Source of the DNA: CADEER01 sp965216585
GTDB lineage: Bacteria; Desulfobacterota; Binatia; HRBIN30; CADEER01
NCBI GenBank assembly: GCA_965216585.1
Contig: CBDCGC010000003.1
Coordinates: forward strand, 744,001 to 808,000
Length of the DNA: 64,000 nucleotides
Reading direction: 5' to 3'
The notes below the pieces were generated by a model, which searched no databases, was not told where the DNA came from, and saw only the letters and a list, made by a program, of their open reading frames with translations. Made by a program: the position numbers and the translations under genes. This document shows positions 17,450-25,535 of this stretch, piece after piece (position 1 is the first letter of the stretch; each line of letters starts with the position of its first letter).

Positions 17450-19084
17450 CTATGAATCTCGGTCACGCGGTATCACGGGCAGGAGGAGATGGGAGTCATA
17501 CTTTCCGCCGGCGTGAATCGTGTGCCACCCGCAATTGCAAAGCTCCTTGTGTTGGTGCATCCGGTTGGCGTAGACGTCGCGCCCCTTGATCTCCAGCCGC
17601 AGAGTCTCCCCCGCTGCAAAGAACGTGCTCGAGGGCAGGACTTCGATTTCGACCGAGACGATGGCACCAGGCTCTAGTCGTAGCTCGCGCTGATGGCTCA
17701 GGAATGGTCTCCAGGGCGTCGAGAGCTCCGGGTCCAGTTCTCGATGGGAAGCCCGTATCCAACCTAGCGCTACGATGCCACGGAGATCGTTCTCGCGCCC
17801 TTCGAAGTGCACTTCATGGCCGGTGCCATCGAGTTTGCGGACGCCCACCAGGAGGTCCATGTCATCGCCCTCGTCGGTGGAGACCCACAGCTTGAGCTTC
17901 ATGTGGCCCGTGATCTCGGTATCCTCAGTGAAACAGAGATCGAACCTTGCCCCCTCGTCGCCCGTCGCGTCGTAACTTACGCTCGCAATTTTCGCGAGTG
18001 GGTCGAAACCCAGCGAGCCGTCGTCCGGGCTCAAGAACGCGGGTTGATAGTGTGTCCGCGCCAAGGGCCATTCGCTCTCCCCGCGTACTTCCCAGGAGTC
18101 GAGCGTCTTTCGCACCTCGAGTCGGACGCGCGCCTCATCGGACATCCCGCTATCGACCCCCTTGAGAAAGTAGTCGAAGAACTTCCTCTGATAGTCCATC
18201 GCCTCGAGACTGTGGTAAACAGACCATTTGCCTCGGCCATGGGTGTAGAGCCACTTGTGCTGGGAGGAGACCTGCAGGTACGCGTGGACCGAGCCCCGTG
18301 TATGTAGTCCCTGATCCGACCAGCTCGCGCAGATCAGCGCAGGGACGCCGATTTCTGCCAAACGCGGCAACGCAAGGGGTATCTCCGAAATCGGCGGGGT
18401 ACGGTGTTCCGTACTCAACTTCGGAGGCTCGTCGCTGCCCGGAACGCCGTCCATCCCCGAAAGCCACCAGTGACTGAAGGCGGTTTCGGGCACTCCACCG
18501 TGATACAGGACGTCCCGGTAGGGATCGGAAACACCTTCCCACGGCACGATCGCTGCGAGGTGCGGGGGGTTCTCCGCCGCCGCGAACCATTGCGCGATTG
18601 CGAGGAACGAGACGCCGTGCAGACCGACTTTGCCATTGCTCCAGCTCTCGGTCCCTGCCCACTCAATGAGCTCCGTGTAGTCGGCGATGGTGTCGCTCCC
18701 AAACGGATCTGAGCGTCCCTCTGACTTGCCGGTGCCGCGAATGTCGACGTGCACGACCGCGTAGCGGTGGGGAACCCAGTAGGCCGGATCTGGAGCCTCG
18801 AACGGCGTGCATCGCGAGACCTGAAAGCTTCCGAATCCAAGTCCGAGCGACTCGCGAAGGGTAGCGTACTCCACGCCGTACTCGGCGGGGTCAGCGTCCT
18901 TATCGTACATGGTAAACGCCATCACAACCGGAAACCTCTCACCATCCTCGGGTCGATAGACGTTGGCCCGCAGCGTGACGCCGTCCCGCATTTCCACGCC
19001 AACATCCTTCTCGGCTCGGATGCCTGCGGGAAGGGCGACGATCTCGACCCCGCCCCTTGATCGCGACTCGGCGTAGGTCCTCAC
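17450..19084 (-). CDS. CocE/NonD-family serine hydrolase
   Basis: 544 residues. The N-terminal alpha/beta hydrolase domain has DVGVEMRDGVTLRANVYRP, a typical X-Pro dipeptidyl-peptidase (S15)/CocE start, AVVHVDIRGTGKSEG (oxyanion region) and the nucleophile Ser in KVGLHGVSFLAIAQWFAA. The jelly-roll C-terminal domain begins around residue 330 (FDLCFTEDTEITGHMKLKLW) and ends with HQHKELCNCGWHTIHAGG. Substrates of the family are esters or amides such as cocaine and beta-lactam side chains; here unknown. The start is a GTG, 8 nt downstream of the CTERM-protein stop; no signal peptide. Confidence 0.87.
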   Translation of the reverse strand: MRTYAESRSRGGVEIVALPAGIRAEKDVGVEMRDGVTLRANVYRPEDGERFPVVMAFTMYDKDADPAEYGVEYATLRESLGLGFGSFQVSRCTPFEAPDPAYWVPHRYAVVHVDIRGTGKSEGRSDPFGSDTIADYTELIEWAGTESWSNGKVGLHGVSFLAIAQWFAAAENPPHLAAIVPWEGVSDPYRDVLYHGGVPETAFSHWWLSGMDGVPGSDEPPKLSTEHRTPPISEIPLALPRLAEIGVPALICASWSDQGLHTRGSVHAYLQVSSQHKWLYTHGRGKWSVYHSLEAMDYQRKFFDYFLKGVDSGMSDEARVRLEVRKTLDSWEVRGESEWPLARTHYQPAFLSPDDGSLGFDPLAKIASVSYDATGDEGARFDLCFTEDTEITGHMKLKLWVSTDEGDDMDLLVGVRKLDGTGHEVHFEGRENDLRGIVALGWIRASHRELDPELSTPWRPFLSHQRELRLEPGAIVSVEIEVLPSSTFFAAGETLRLEIKGRDVYANRMHQHKELCNCGWHTIHAGGKYDSHLLLPVIPRDRDS

Positions 19085-19092
19085 TCCCTACC

Positions 19093-19908
19093 TCAGACCT
19101 TCGGCGACACGATTCCCGAGTCCTCTGTGAAGCCAATCCACCGCCGTCTTTGCAGACTGATTAGGCCGACCGCAATCAGCAGCGAGATCGACATGACCGT
19201 GGCGGCACTAGACAGTGCCGGAGCCGGGGCCAGCGGTCGTGTGGTGTTGCCCGTGATCGCAAAACAAAGGTCGGGGAAAATCGCTACACACTGGTTGGCG
19301 GGTGTGAAGCTGGTGCAGCCGCTACTGAAGCCATCTCCGGGGTTTTCGAAGACCGCTGGATTCCCGCTCTGCAACGAACTCTCACCCCAAGCCCATTCAC
19401 CGGTCGAAAGTGTTTGATTCGCCTGAACCCCTACCCAATACACCCCGTTGCCTAGCGTGACCGGCGGATCAAGAACCGTACTGAAGCTCGCGTTGGCCAA
19501 TCCGCCCACCGGAACGACGCCAGTCCGCTGCGTAATCAGCTCCCCGGGTGAGCCGTTTGCGTCCGCAAAAAAGAACACATTCACCGAGTCAGCTGGGCCG
19601 CCGGGGACGATCCCGCCATAGATACCGAAGGCATACACGCCGGTGACCTCCCAAACCTCGGTGGCAGGTACTGCGAAGTCATCGGCTCCCAGAGAATCCA
19701 GGTTGTCGTTGACGCCCCCCGCGTCCGTGTAGTCCTGACTTATGAAGAACACACCTTCGCAATTGTCCGTTTGGTCGTACAGAATCGGATCGGGGAGAAG
19801 AGTAGGCGGGATTTCTAGCGAACCGCCGAATGCGGGTGCCCGCATCACGGATAGCAGGCCTGCAACTACCACAAGACTCAAATACCGCTCGCTGTGAATC
19901 ATTGTCAC
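19093..19908 (-). CDS. Exported protein with CTERM-like sorting tail
   Basis: 271 residues. Signal peptide SLVVVAGLLSVMRAPAFGG, a beta-rich mature part (YDQTDNCEGVFFISQDYTD, GVYWVGVQANQTL) resembling PEP-CTERM-associated domains that follow the pattern of an all-beta carbohydrate-binding fold, then APALSSAATVMSISLLIAVG plus QRRRW near the C-terminus: a short motif, one transmembrane helix and an Arg cluster, the tripartite layout of CTERM sorting signals. It should be cut and anchored or released at the surface by an exosortase/rhombosortase-type enzyme; none is in this window. About 17 residues follow the Arg cluster, which is unusual. Confidence 0.7.
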   Translation of the reverse strand: MTMIHSERYLSLVVVAGLLSVMRAPAFGGSLEIPPTLLPDPILYDQTDNCEGVFFISQDYTDAGGVNDNLDSLGADDFAVPATEVWEVTGVYAFGIYGGIVPGGPADSVNVFFFADANGSPGELITQRTGVVPVGGLANASFSTVLDPPVTLGNGVYWVGVQANQTLSTGEWAWGESSLQSGNPAVFENPGDGFSSGCTSFTPANQCVAIFPDLCFAITGNTTRPLAPAPALSSAATVMSISLLIAVGLISLQRRRWIGFTEDSGIVSPKV

Positions 19909-20066
19909 GTACCTCCAGAGTCACGGATCAAGGAAGACGCGAATAATCTCTGCGCGATTTCGGCGCCATTGGCAACCCCAAAATCGGCGAGCCTATTGGT
20001 CTATGTTGCGTTTCCATGCGCTGCCAGAACTCCGTGCTTCCCTTTGCAGACGTGAGAGCGACATTT

Positions 20067-20464
20067 TCATTCCTTGGCGGAACGCAAGCCATGCATCTCA
20101 GCCTCGCGAATCACAGGCAAGAGAATCTGCCGGCCCTCCGGGGTGTTGTCGGTGAAGGTGTTGGTCACCGCGTCGTAGGTTCTCGTCACCGTGCGGCCGT
20201 TGACGCTGACCGTGTCGGTCTGGTTGGTCAGGCTCAGCGGGTCATTCGGATCGGTGATGGTCGCTGTGCTGCTTGCTTCGACGTCTGCCAACAGCCCGCC
20301 CGGTGTGGAGATCTCGGTGTTGGCCGGAATCGGCGCCTGCATGCCGAAGCGCGGATCCGGACCCGGCTCTGAGAGCTGTACGGTACCGTCAGCCTCCGTC
20401 GTCGTGGTCGACTGATCCACGCCCCTGAGCACGGTCCTCTGCGTGCCGTCGGCGCTATACGCGG
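20067..20464 (-). pseudogene. RHS core fragment A0 (last piece of the array)
   Basis: A piece of type-A RHS core from TAYSADGTQRTVLRGVDQS to TFTDNTPEGRQ, about 110 residues, then an unrelated tail ILLPVIREAEMHGLRSAKE and stop. It begins at the stop codon of the 124-residue membrane protein gene upstream (20465) and has no start codon of its own in the RHS frame. It is a non-functional relic marking the downstream edge of the RHS array. Confidence 0.85.
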
Positions 20465-20839
20465 TCAAGACTTTTCCAACAGGTTGGGCCAACATCGACC
20501 GTAATGCAAAGAAACCAACTCCAAAAAACCAAGCAAGACAAGAAGAACCCCTAGATGCTGAAGTGCCGCCGCGAGGTATTCTCGTCCGGACGATAGAAAC
20601 ACTCCGGACAAACCGAAGGGAGTCAGCCAAAGAAGGAATGATGCCAATTCGATTGCTTCCGACACGTACTTTCTCGGGCGATACAACGCGAACATCCCAA
20701 GCCCCAAGGAAGCACCGTTGGCCACGATCGAATACGTTAGGAACCTGGCCGAGAATTCACCCACGACTGTTAGTGAAACCAATAGGGCGACGCCGCACGA
20801 AAGCAACCACCTGGCCGACTGTAGATAGCTAGACTTCAT
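20465..20839 (-). CDS. Putative immunity protein, 4-TM small membrane protein
   Basis: 124 residues with about four hydrophobic segments (LLSCGVALLVSLTVVG, LTYSIVANGASLGLGMFALY, IELASFLLWLTPFGLSGVFL, LQHLGVLLVLLGFLELV). Its ATG overlaps the stop of the RHS gene upstream (ATGA), the tight toxin-immunity coupling expected of RHS cassettes. No named family recognised; the immunity role is inferred from position only. Confidence 0.65.
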   Translation of the reverse strand: MKSSYLQSARWLLSCGVALLVSLTVVGEFSARFLTYSIVANGASLGLGMFALYRPRKYVSEAIELASFLLWLTPFGLSGVFLSSGREYLAAALQHLGVLLVLLGFLELVSLHYGRCWPNLLEKS

Positions 20840-23067
20840 CGTTGTTCAGCATCGGCGCATAGATTGTTAGATGCGATATTGATGAATGCCCGGGGGATAA
20901 CCAAGTTTGCACCGTGAGCCAGACCAATCGCTGATCCAGCCACGATAGCCTCTGCGATCGTCGCCGGAGCGATTAGAGGAAACACAACCCTACTTACAGC
21001 GAACATGGCAACGCCAGAGAAAGCTGTCCCCACAGCCCAGCTCTCGAGGCACTGCGGTCGAAAGGGAGCTGGCAGAAGCGTATGCTGAAGGACACCGGCT
21101 GCAGTCGCAGCCGATCGTGCAAACAGGAATTGAACGTGACTTCGCTGTACAAACGAAGCTGCGCTGTCGATAAGCGTAAAACGACCATCTAGATCAAAGT
21201 TGTTGATCGGCTCGGCAAGAGAATAGCGATAGAGATTTGAATCTGAGCCAAAGAATGTAATTGGATCCTTCGCCACCCACCTTCCCAATTCCAGCGAATA
21301 GTCACGAGCACCAAACCTGACGAATCCGCTGTCCCCATCCTGAACCCCACCCGCAAACCCAAACGGCTGAAACAGCGGATCGTTACTCGCGACACCGAAC
21401 TCGTCGTAGTCGATCTCTTCGACGGTGCTGCCGGTCGTTCCGTCGACTTCAGTGATGAGCCGCACACTGCCGAGGTGGTCAGAGATGATCCGGTAGGTGG
21501 TGTCGGTCCCTGCGGTAGGATGATCGTACTTTATCATCGTGTCGGGCACGTTGGGTTTGGAGGCGTAGATGTACTGTGCGGTGAGATTCCCTGCCCCGTC
21601 GTACTCGGCCACGGGGTTGAGCTGATCTTTGTAGACGAGCTGGTGGACGAGCGTGCCGTTGACTTTCTTACCGATGCGCCGGTCCTGGCCATCGATCAGG
21701 TATTCAAGGACCGTTCCGTCGCTCAGCGTCGCGCTCCTGAGATTGCCGCGGGCGTCGTAGTCGTAGGTCTCGGTGCCGCTGGGGTCGGTCTTGGTCAGCA
21801 GCTCGCCGTTGTCGGTGTAGGTGTACGTTGTAGTGGTCGGCCCCTGGGTCAGGGCTGTCAGCCGGTCCTGATCATCGTAGGTTGCGGTGGTGACGGTGCC
21901 TTCGGTGTTGAAGCTCGGGGCGATGCGATTGCCGTTGGCATCGTAGTGGTATTCGGCGACCACCACACTGTCCTTCTTCACCTGATCGAGCCGGCCCGCT
22001 GTGTCGTAGCGGTACTCGAAAAGCTCCGTGGTGCCGCCTTCGACACTCTCACTCTTGGCGGTGATTCGCCCCAATGCGTCGCGGGTGTAGACGACCGAGT
22101 AAAGATCGGTGATTGTGCCACTCGCGTCGTGCTCTGCGCCGTAGGTGTCGAGTTCTCCAAAGGTGGTGTAGCCGAGAGCATCGCTGACCGAGTTACCCGC
22201 GCCGTCGTCGATTGCGGTTGTTCCCAGCAGTCCGTCCGCGGCCCGCGGCGTCAATGTCAGGTCACCGGCCTGTGTGAGCAAACCGTCCGCATCGTAACCG
22301 AAGCTCACCTGTGGTTCGGATCCTACCTGCAGACCATCGACTCGGTAGTCGCTGTCGTAGCCGCGACTCACCGTCGCAGAGGTGATACCCGCGCCGCTCC
22401 AGGTTTCTTCGGCAGGTAGCGATCCGTCGTAAGTAAAGGCGAGTGTAACCTCGTCGCCGCTCACTCCCGGATCGTCGGATGTCACCGAGGTGAGGTTTCC
22501 GTCGATAATGTCGTATTGATAGGTGCGCACCTCGCCCGAGGGTAGTGCCACCGTCGAAAGCCGCCCGGCCGTGTCGTAGTCGTGGTCGATCACCTGCCCG
22601 TCGGGCCGAGTGATGATGTCAACCTGCGCATCCGCTGTGTATGTGTAGCTGGTCGTCGGTGTTGTGACGCCTGGGACTACTGGCGGATCATAGGATTGCT
22701 CCAGATTGGCGCCGGTGTAGGCAAACACGTGCAGGGGCCTGCCCGGGGGCGTGATCTCGGTGAGATTTCCGTTGTCGTCGTATGCGAACACGATGACTCG
22801 ATCGGGGTTGGTGATCGCATCATAGTCGGGCAGGTACTGCTTCTCCACTCGGCCGTTGGCGTCGTACTCGAAGCTGACCGTGCGGCTGAGTGGATCGGTG
22901 ATCGAGACGAGATCTCCGCTGGTGTCGTAGCTCATGGTGCTCGTCCGACCGCCGCGCGTGACAGTATCTACCCGACCTTCCGGGTCGTAGCCGAGCTGCA
23001 GAGCGGTGAAGCTGCCTGTCTGGAATAGAGTGGGGCGCCCCTCGGAGTCGAGCACCGTGGTGCTCAC
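20836..23067 (-). CDS. RHS/YD-repeat orphan cassette with hydrophobic tip (T1)
   Basis: 743 residues from a GTG at 23067. Type-B RHS core with repeated YD motifs (YDPEGRVDTVTRGG, FEYDANGRVEKQYLPDYD, YDTAGRLDQVKKDS), the conserved core end YDEFGVASNDPLFQPFGFAGG, and GRWVAKDPITFFGSDSNLYRY then FDLDG. In RHS proteins the core folds into a shell that encloses the C-terminal toxin, released by self-cleavage near this motif. The tip, about 115 residues, is Ala-rich and hydrophobic (LIAPATIAEAIVAGSAIGLA) with no recognised domain, suggesting a membrane-active toxin. The core lacks its 5' part: homology begins at about 23090, 24 nt after the stop of the previous gene. Probably silent unless recombined behind a full N-terminus. 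Confidence 0.85.
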   Translation of the reverse strand: MSTTVLDSEGRPTLFQTGSFTALQLGYDPEGRVDTVTRGGRTSTMSYDTSGDLVSITDPLSRTVSFEYDANGRVEKQYLPDYDAITNPDRVIVFAYDDNGNLTEITPPGRPLHVFAYTGANLEQSYDPPVVPGVTTPTTSYTYTADAQVDIITRPDGQVIDHDYDTAGRLSTVALPSGEVRTYQYDIIDGNLTSVTSDDPGVSGDEVTLAFTYDGSLPAEETWSGAGITSATVSRGYDSDYRVDGLQVGSEPQVSFGYDADGLLTQAGDLTLTPRAADGLLGTTAIDDGAGNSVSDALGYTTFGELDTYGAEHDASGTITDLYSVVYTRDALGRITAKSESVEGGTTELFEYRYDTAGRLDQVKKDSVVVAEYHYDANGNRIAPSFNTEGTVTTATYDDQDRLTALTQGPTTTTYTYTDNGELLTKTDPSGTETYDYDARGNLRSATLSDGTVLEYLIDGQDRRIGKKVNGTLVHQLVYKDQLNPVAEYDGAGNLTAQYIYASKPNVPDTMIKYDHPTAGTDTTYRIISDHLGSVRLITEVDGTTGSTVEEIDYDEFGVASNDPLFQPFGFAGGVQDGDSGFVRFGARDYSLELGRWVAKDPITFFGSDSNLYRYSLAEPINNFDLDGRFTLIDSAASFVQRSHVQFLFARSAATAAGVLQHTLLPAPFRPQCLESWAVGTAFSGVAMFAVSRVVFPLIAPATIAEAIVAGSAIGLAHGANLVIPRAFINIASNNLCADAEQR

Positions 23068-23113
23068 TCGGCCCGCGGCCGTCGTGTCGATGGCTCGAGA
23101 GGCGTTCGGAACA

Positions 23114-23452
23114 TCAATTCACCGTAATGTCGTTGGATCTGAGATTTCGCATTGCCCTCTCAACCTCCGCGATCTTTTCCTGGTCACCGGTCTTCCGGAG
23201 CAACTCCCGATACGTGTATACGAAAAAGTAGACCCCCTGCCGCTCAGTGGGCACCTCGCTCGACAGGCGTGGTAATATGTATCTTTCGTACGCACGATCT
23301 AGGTGCAAGCGTCCGCGTACAGGATCATTCAAACCGAAGTATGCCGCGCCGAGATACGCGTCACATCCAAGTGAATCCACATCTTCCGGCACTAGCTCGG
23401 CTACCCAATGAAACAACGGAATCGCTTCTCCATATTTCTTCTGGTTAAACAA
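23114..23452 (-). CDS. TPR-like small protein, 5'-truncated (putative immunity)
   Basis: 112 residues from TTG 23452; the frame is open further upstream to about 23510 (RAAFSYGKAVELFNQKKYGEA) without an ATG. Helical repeat pattern: VELFNQKKYGEAIPLFHWVA, CDAYLGAAYFGLND, VYTYRELLRKTGDQEKIAEV, as in TPR/Sel1 proteins. The ISL3 element lies just upstream, so the N-terminus and perhaps its partner tip were lost by that insertion. As with other cassettes, an RHS core piece begins right after its stop codon, which suggests it was the immunity gene of a displaced tip. Confidence 0.6.
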   Translation of the reverse strand: MFNQKKYGEAIPLFHWVAELVPEDVDSLGCDAYLGAAYFGLNDPVRGRLHLDRAYERYILPRLSSEVPTERQGVYFFVYTYRELLRKTGDQEKIAEVERAMRNLRSNDITVN

Positions 23453-23590
23453 CTCGACTGCTTTTCCGTACGAAAACGCCGCCCTCGTTCCCCGAAACCT
23501 CCGCTCCCGCGAGTATCAAGCTCCTTTTTCCCCTCGGCGCCTCCTTCGTCGTCGCCGATTCCTCGCGCACCAAAAAGCAGCTTGACACTC

Positions 23591-25036
23591 GCTCCGCTGC
23601 GGCTGGGGGTAGCTATGCGAAAAACAAGTTTTTCGCCTCGTCGAGGGACGAGTCGCAAACCTGAGGGCGAGAATAGAAAAGCGCACGGGAATACCTGAAC
23701 CTCTTCGGTGGAAGCACCAACCACCAACCGAAGGAGAAGGAGGGATCCCACGTGCGCGTTACCACCCTATTGAGAAAACTGTTGTGTGTCACCTCTGTGA
23801 GCGTTCGCAGCGCTCGATTCGAGATCGAAGGCCTGGTGATCGAGGTCCGCCCGCGTTGGCGGCGAGCGCGCTGCGGGCAGTGTGGCAAGCCCGGGCCGGT
23901 CTATGACCGCCAACCGGTGCGTCGCTGGAAACACCTGGCGTTTGGGGAAGTCTTTGTATGGGTGGAGTACGCCCCACGACGCGTGCATTGCCCGCGGTGC
24001 GATGCGGTGCGTACCGAGCAAGTGCCTTGGGCGGCAACCAGCCGTGCTCGCTTCACAGTGCAGCTCGAAGAGATGATCGCCTACCTGGCCACGACGACGA
24101 GCCGAAAAGCCGTGAGCAAGTTGCTCGGTGTGAACTGGCGCAGTGTCGGCTCTGTGGTCGAGCGCATCGTCAGTGAGCGTCTGAATTCACAGAGGTTTGG
24201 CGAGTTGCGCAGGATCGGTGTCGATGAGTTCAGCTACCGCAAGCATCATCGCTACCTCACCGTAGTCGTTGATCACGAGCACGGACGAGTGATCTGGGCG
24301 GGCCAGGGACGCAGTGGTCAGACCCTGCACCACTTCTTTGATCAGATCGGCCCCGAGGTGGCCCACTCGCTCGAGCACGTCACCATGGACATGGCCGCCG
24401 GCTACATCGGCGTCGTGAAGGAAAGAGCCCCGCAAGCCGAGATCGTCTTCGACCGCTTTCATGTCGCTCAGCTCGCTACCAAGGCGGTCGACGAGGTTCG
24501 CCGCTCCTTGGTCCGTAAGCTTGCCGGCACCGAAGACGCCGCGGCCGTGAAGAAATCGCGCTGGGCGCTGCTCAAGAACCCAGGCAGGCTCTCACCCGCC
24601 CAGCAACAAAAGCTCGCCGCGATCGCCCGCCTCAACAGCCCTCTGTATCGGGCCTACCTGCTCAAGGAGACCCTGGCCGCGGCACTAGACCGCAAACAAC
24701 CTTGGCGCGCTCGAAAACAACTCAAAGAGTGGCTGGCTTGGGCATCGCGCTCCAAACTCGAGCCCTTCGTTCGCATCGCCCGCACCATCCGAACGCACCG
24801 CGAGGACATCCTGCGATACGTCCAACTACGACTCACCAACGCCGTCGTCGAAGGCATCAACAACCGCATCCGCGTAATCGCTCGCACCGCCTACGGCTTC
24901 CATCATCCAAAGACCATGATCGCCTGGATCTACCTGTGCTGCTCCAACATCACCCTCTCCCCTCCTCTCCCTTACCCACATAAACTGCAGTAGGTGCGAA
25001 AAACGTCGATACGGCGGTTCCTACCACAGACGGAGC
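23591..25036 (+). mobile_element. ISL3-family insertion sequence, about 1.45 kb
   Basis: One transposase gene between imperfect inverted ends: left GCTCCGCTGCGGCTGG at 23591 and the complement of the right end, GCTCCGTCTGTGG, at 25036; both ends also carry GTTTTTCGC about 40 nt inside. An 8-bp target duplication, normal for ISL3, is not seen, so one flank was probably rearranged. The left end also holds a perfect hairpin GCGAAAAAC-AA-GTTTTTCGC (23618-23637). Confidence 0.75.
23752..24993 (+). CDS. ISL3-family DDE transposase
   Basis: 413 residues from GTG 23752 with a strong AAGGAGAAGGAGGG site just upstream. N-terminal zinc finger (CGQCGKPGPVYDRQP, HCPRCDAVR), then a helix-turn-helix (SRKAVSKLLGVNWRSVGSVV), and the DDE domain: IGVDEFSYRKHHRYLTVV, HVTMDMAAGYIGVV with VFDRFHVAQL, and NAVVEGINNRIRVIARTAYG. 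These are diagnostic of the IS204/IS1096/IS1165 group. Intact. Confidence 0.94.
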   Translation: MRVTTLLRKLLCVTSVSVRSARFEIEGLVIEVRPRWRRARCGQCGKPGPVYDRQPVRRWKHLAFGEVFVWVEYAPRRVHCPRCDAVRTEQVPWAATSRARFTVQLEEMIAYLATTTSRKAVSKLLGVNWRSVGSVVERIVSERLNSQRFGELRRIGVDEFSYRKHHRYLTVVVDHEHGRVIWAGQGRSGQTLHHFFDQIGPEVAHSLEHVTMDMAAGYIGVVKERAPQAEIVFDRFHVAQLATKAVDEVRRSLVRKLAGTEDAAAVKKSRWALLKNPGRLSPAQQQKLAAIARLNSPLYRAYLLKETLAAALDRKQPWRARKQLKEWLAWASRSKLEPFVRIARTIRTHREDILRYVQLRLTNAVVEGINNRIRVIARTAYGFHHPKTMIAWIYLCCSNITLSPPLPYPHKLQ

Positions 25037-25172
25037 CTTCGCTGTGCCGCGCCGGGTTTGATGAGCGTTTGAGGCGATCGAAATCACTTAACACCATCCC
25101 GTGTAGAGAATCGACGTAGCGGCAATTGTCGCAGCAATTGTAGGGTTGGTGTAACAGATGGTCCGGTCGATC

Positions 25173-25535
25173 CTAGTAGCCATCCAACCACTTTCTCCAT
25201 TGACCTTCTCTCGAGCAACGAACCATCCATGGTACAAACGGCACCGCCCCGAGAGGAAAACCCAGATAGTAGTTCCTCCGCAACTCCCCCAAAACAAGTG
25301 CAGGCCCGATCACCCACACAATGAGGATCATGTAGAACGATACTGCAGCCAAGCGCATCCACCAGGCACGAGCTGCAAACAGCCTGGTTCGATTACGGTT
25401 GAGCGTGGACCGCTCATTCTGAATGGCAGCTACATATCTCGCCATCACAAACACATAGACCGTCGCGAACGCAGCACCTGAGATCATACCCAGGACCAGC
25501 AAAGCAGATTCGACGCTCACCTTCTCGCTCCTCAC
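25173..25535 (-). CDS. Putative immunity protein, small membrane protein
   Basis: 120 residues with three hydrophobic segments (SALLVLGMISGAAFATVYVF, AVSFYMILIVWVIGPALVL, YLGFPLGAVPFVPWMV). GTG start overlaps the RHS stop (GTGA). No family recognised; immunity to tip T2 is inferred from the coupling. The ISL3 element lies about 140 nt downstream. Confidence 0.62.
   Translation of the reverse strand: MRSEKVSVESALLVLGMISGAAFATVYVFVMARYVAAIQNERSTLNRNRTRLFAARAWWMRLAAVSFYMILIVWVIGPALVLGELRRNYYLGFPLGAVPFVPWMVRCSREGQWRKWLDGY

Noticed and set aside
23401..23751. 116-residue minus-strand frame at the ISL3 left end
   Set aside because: Crosses the element boundary and the TPR-like gene in another frame; composition is Gly/Arg-rich with no family features.
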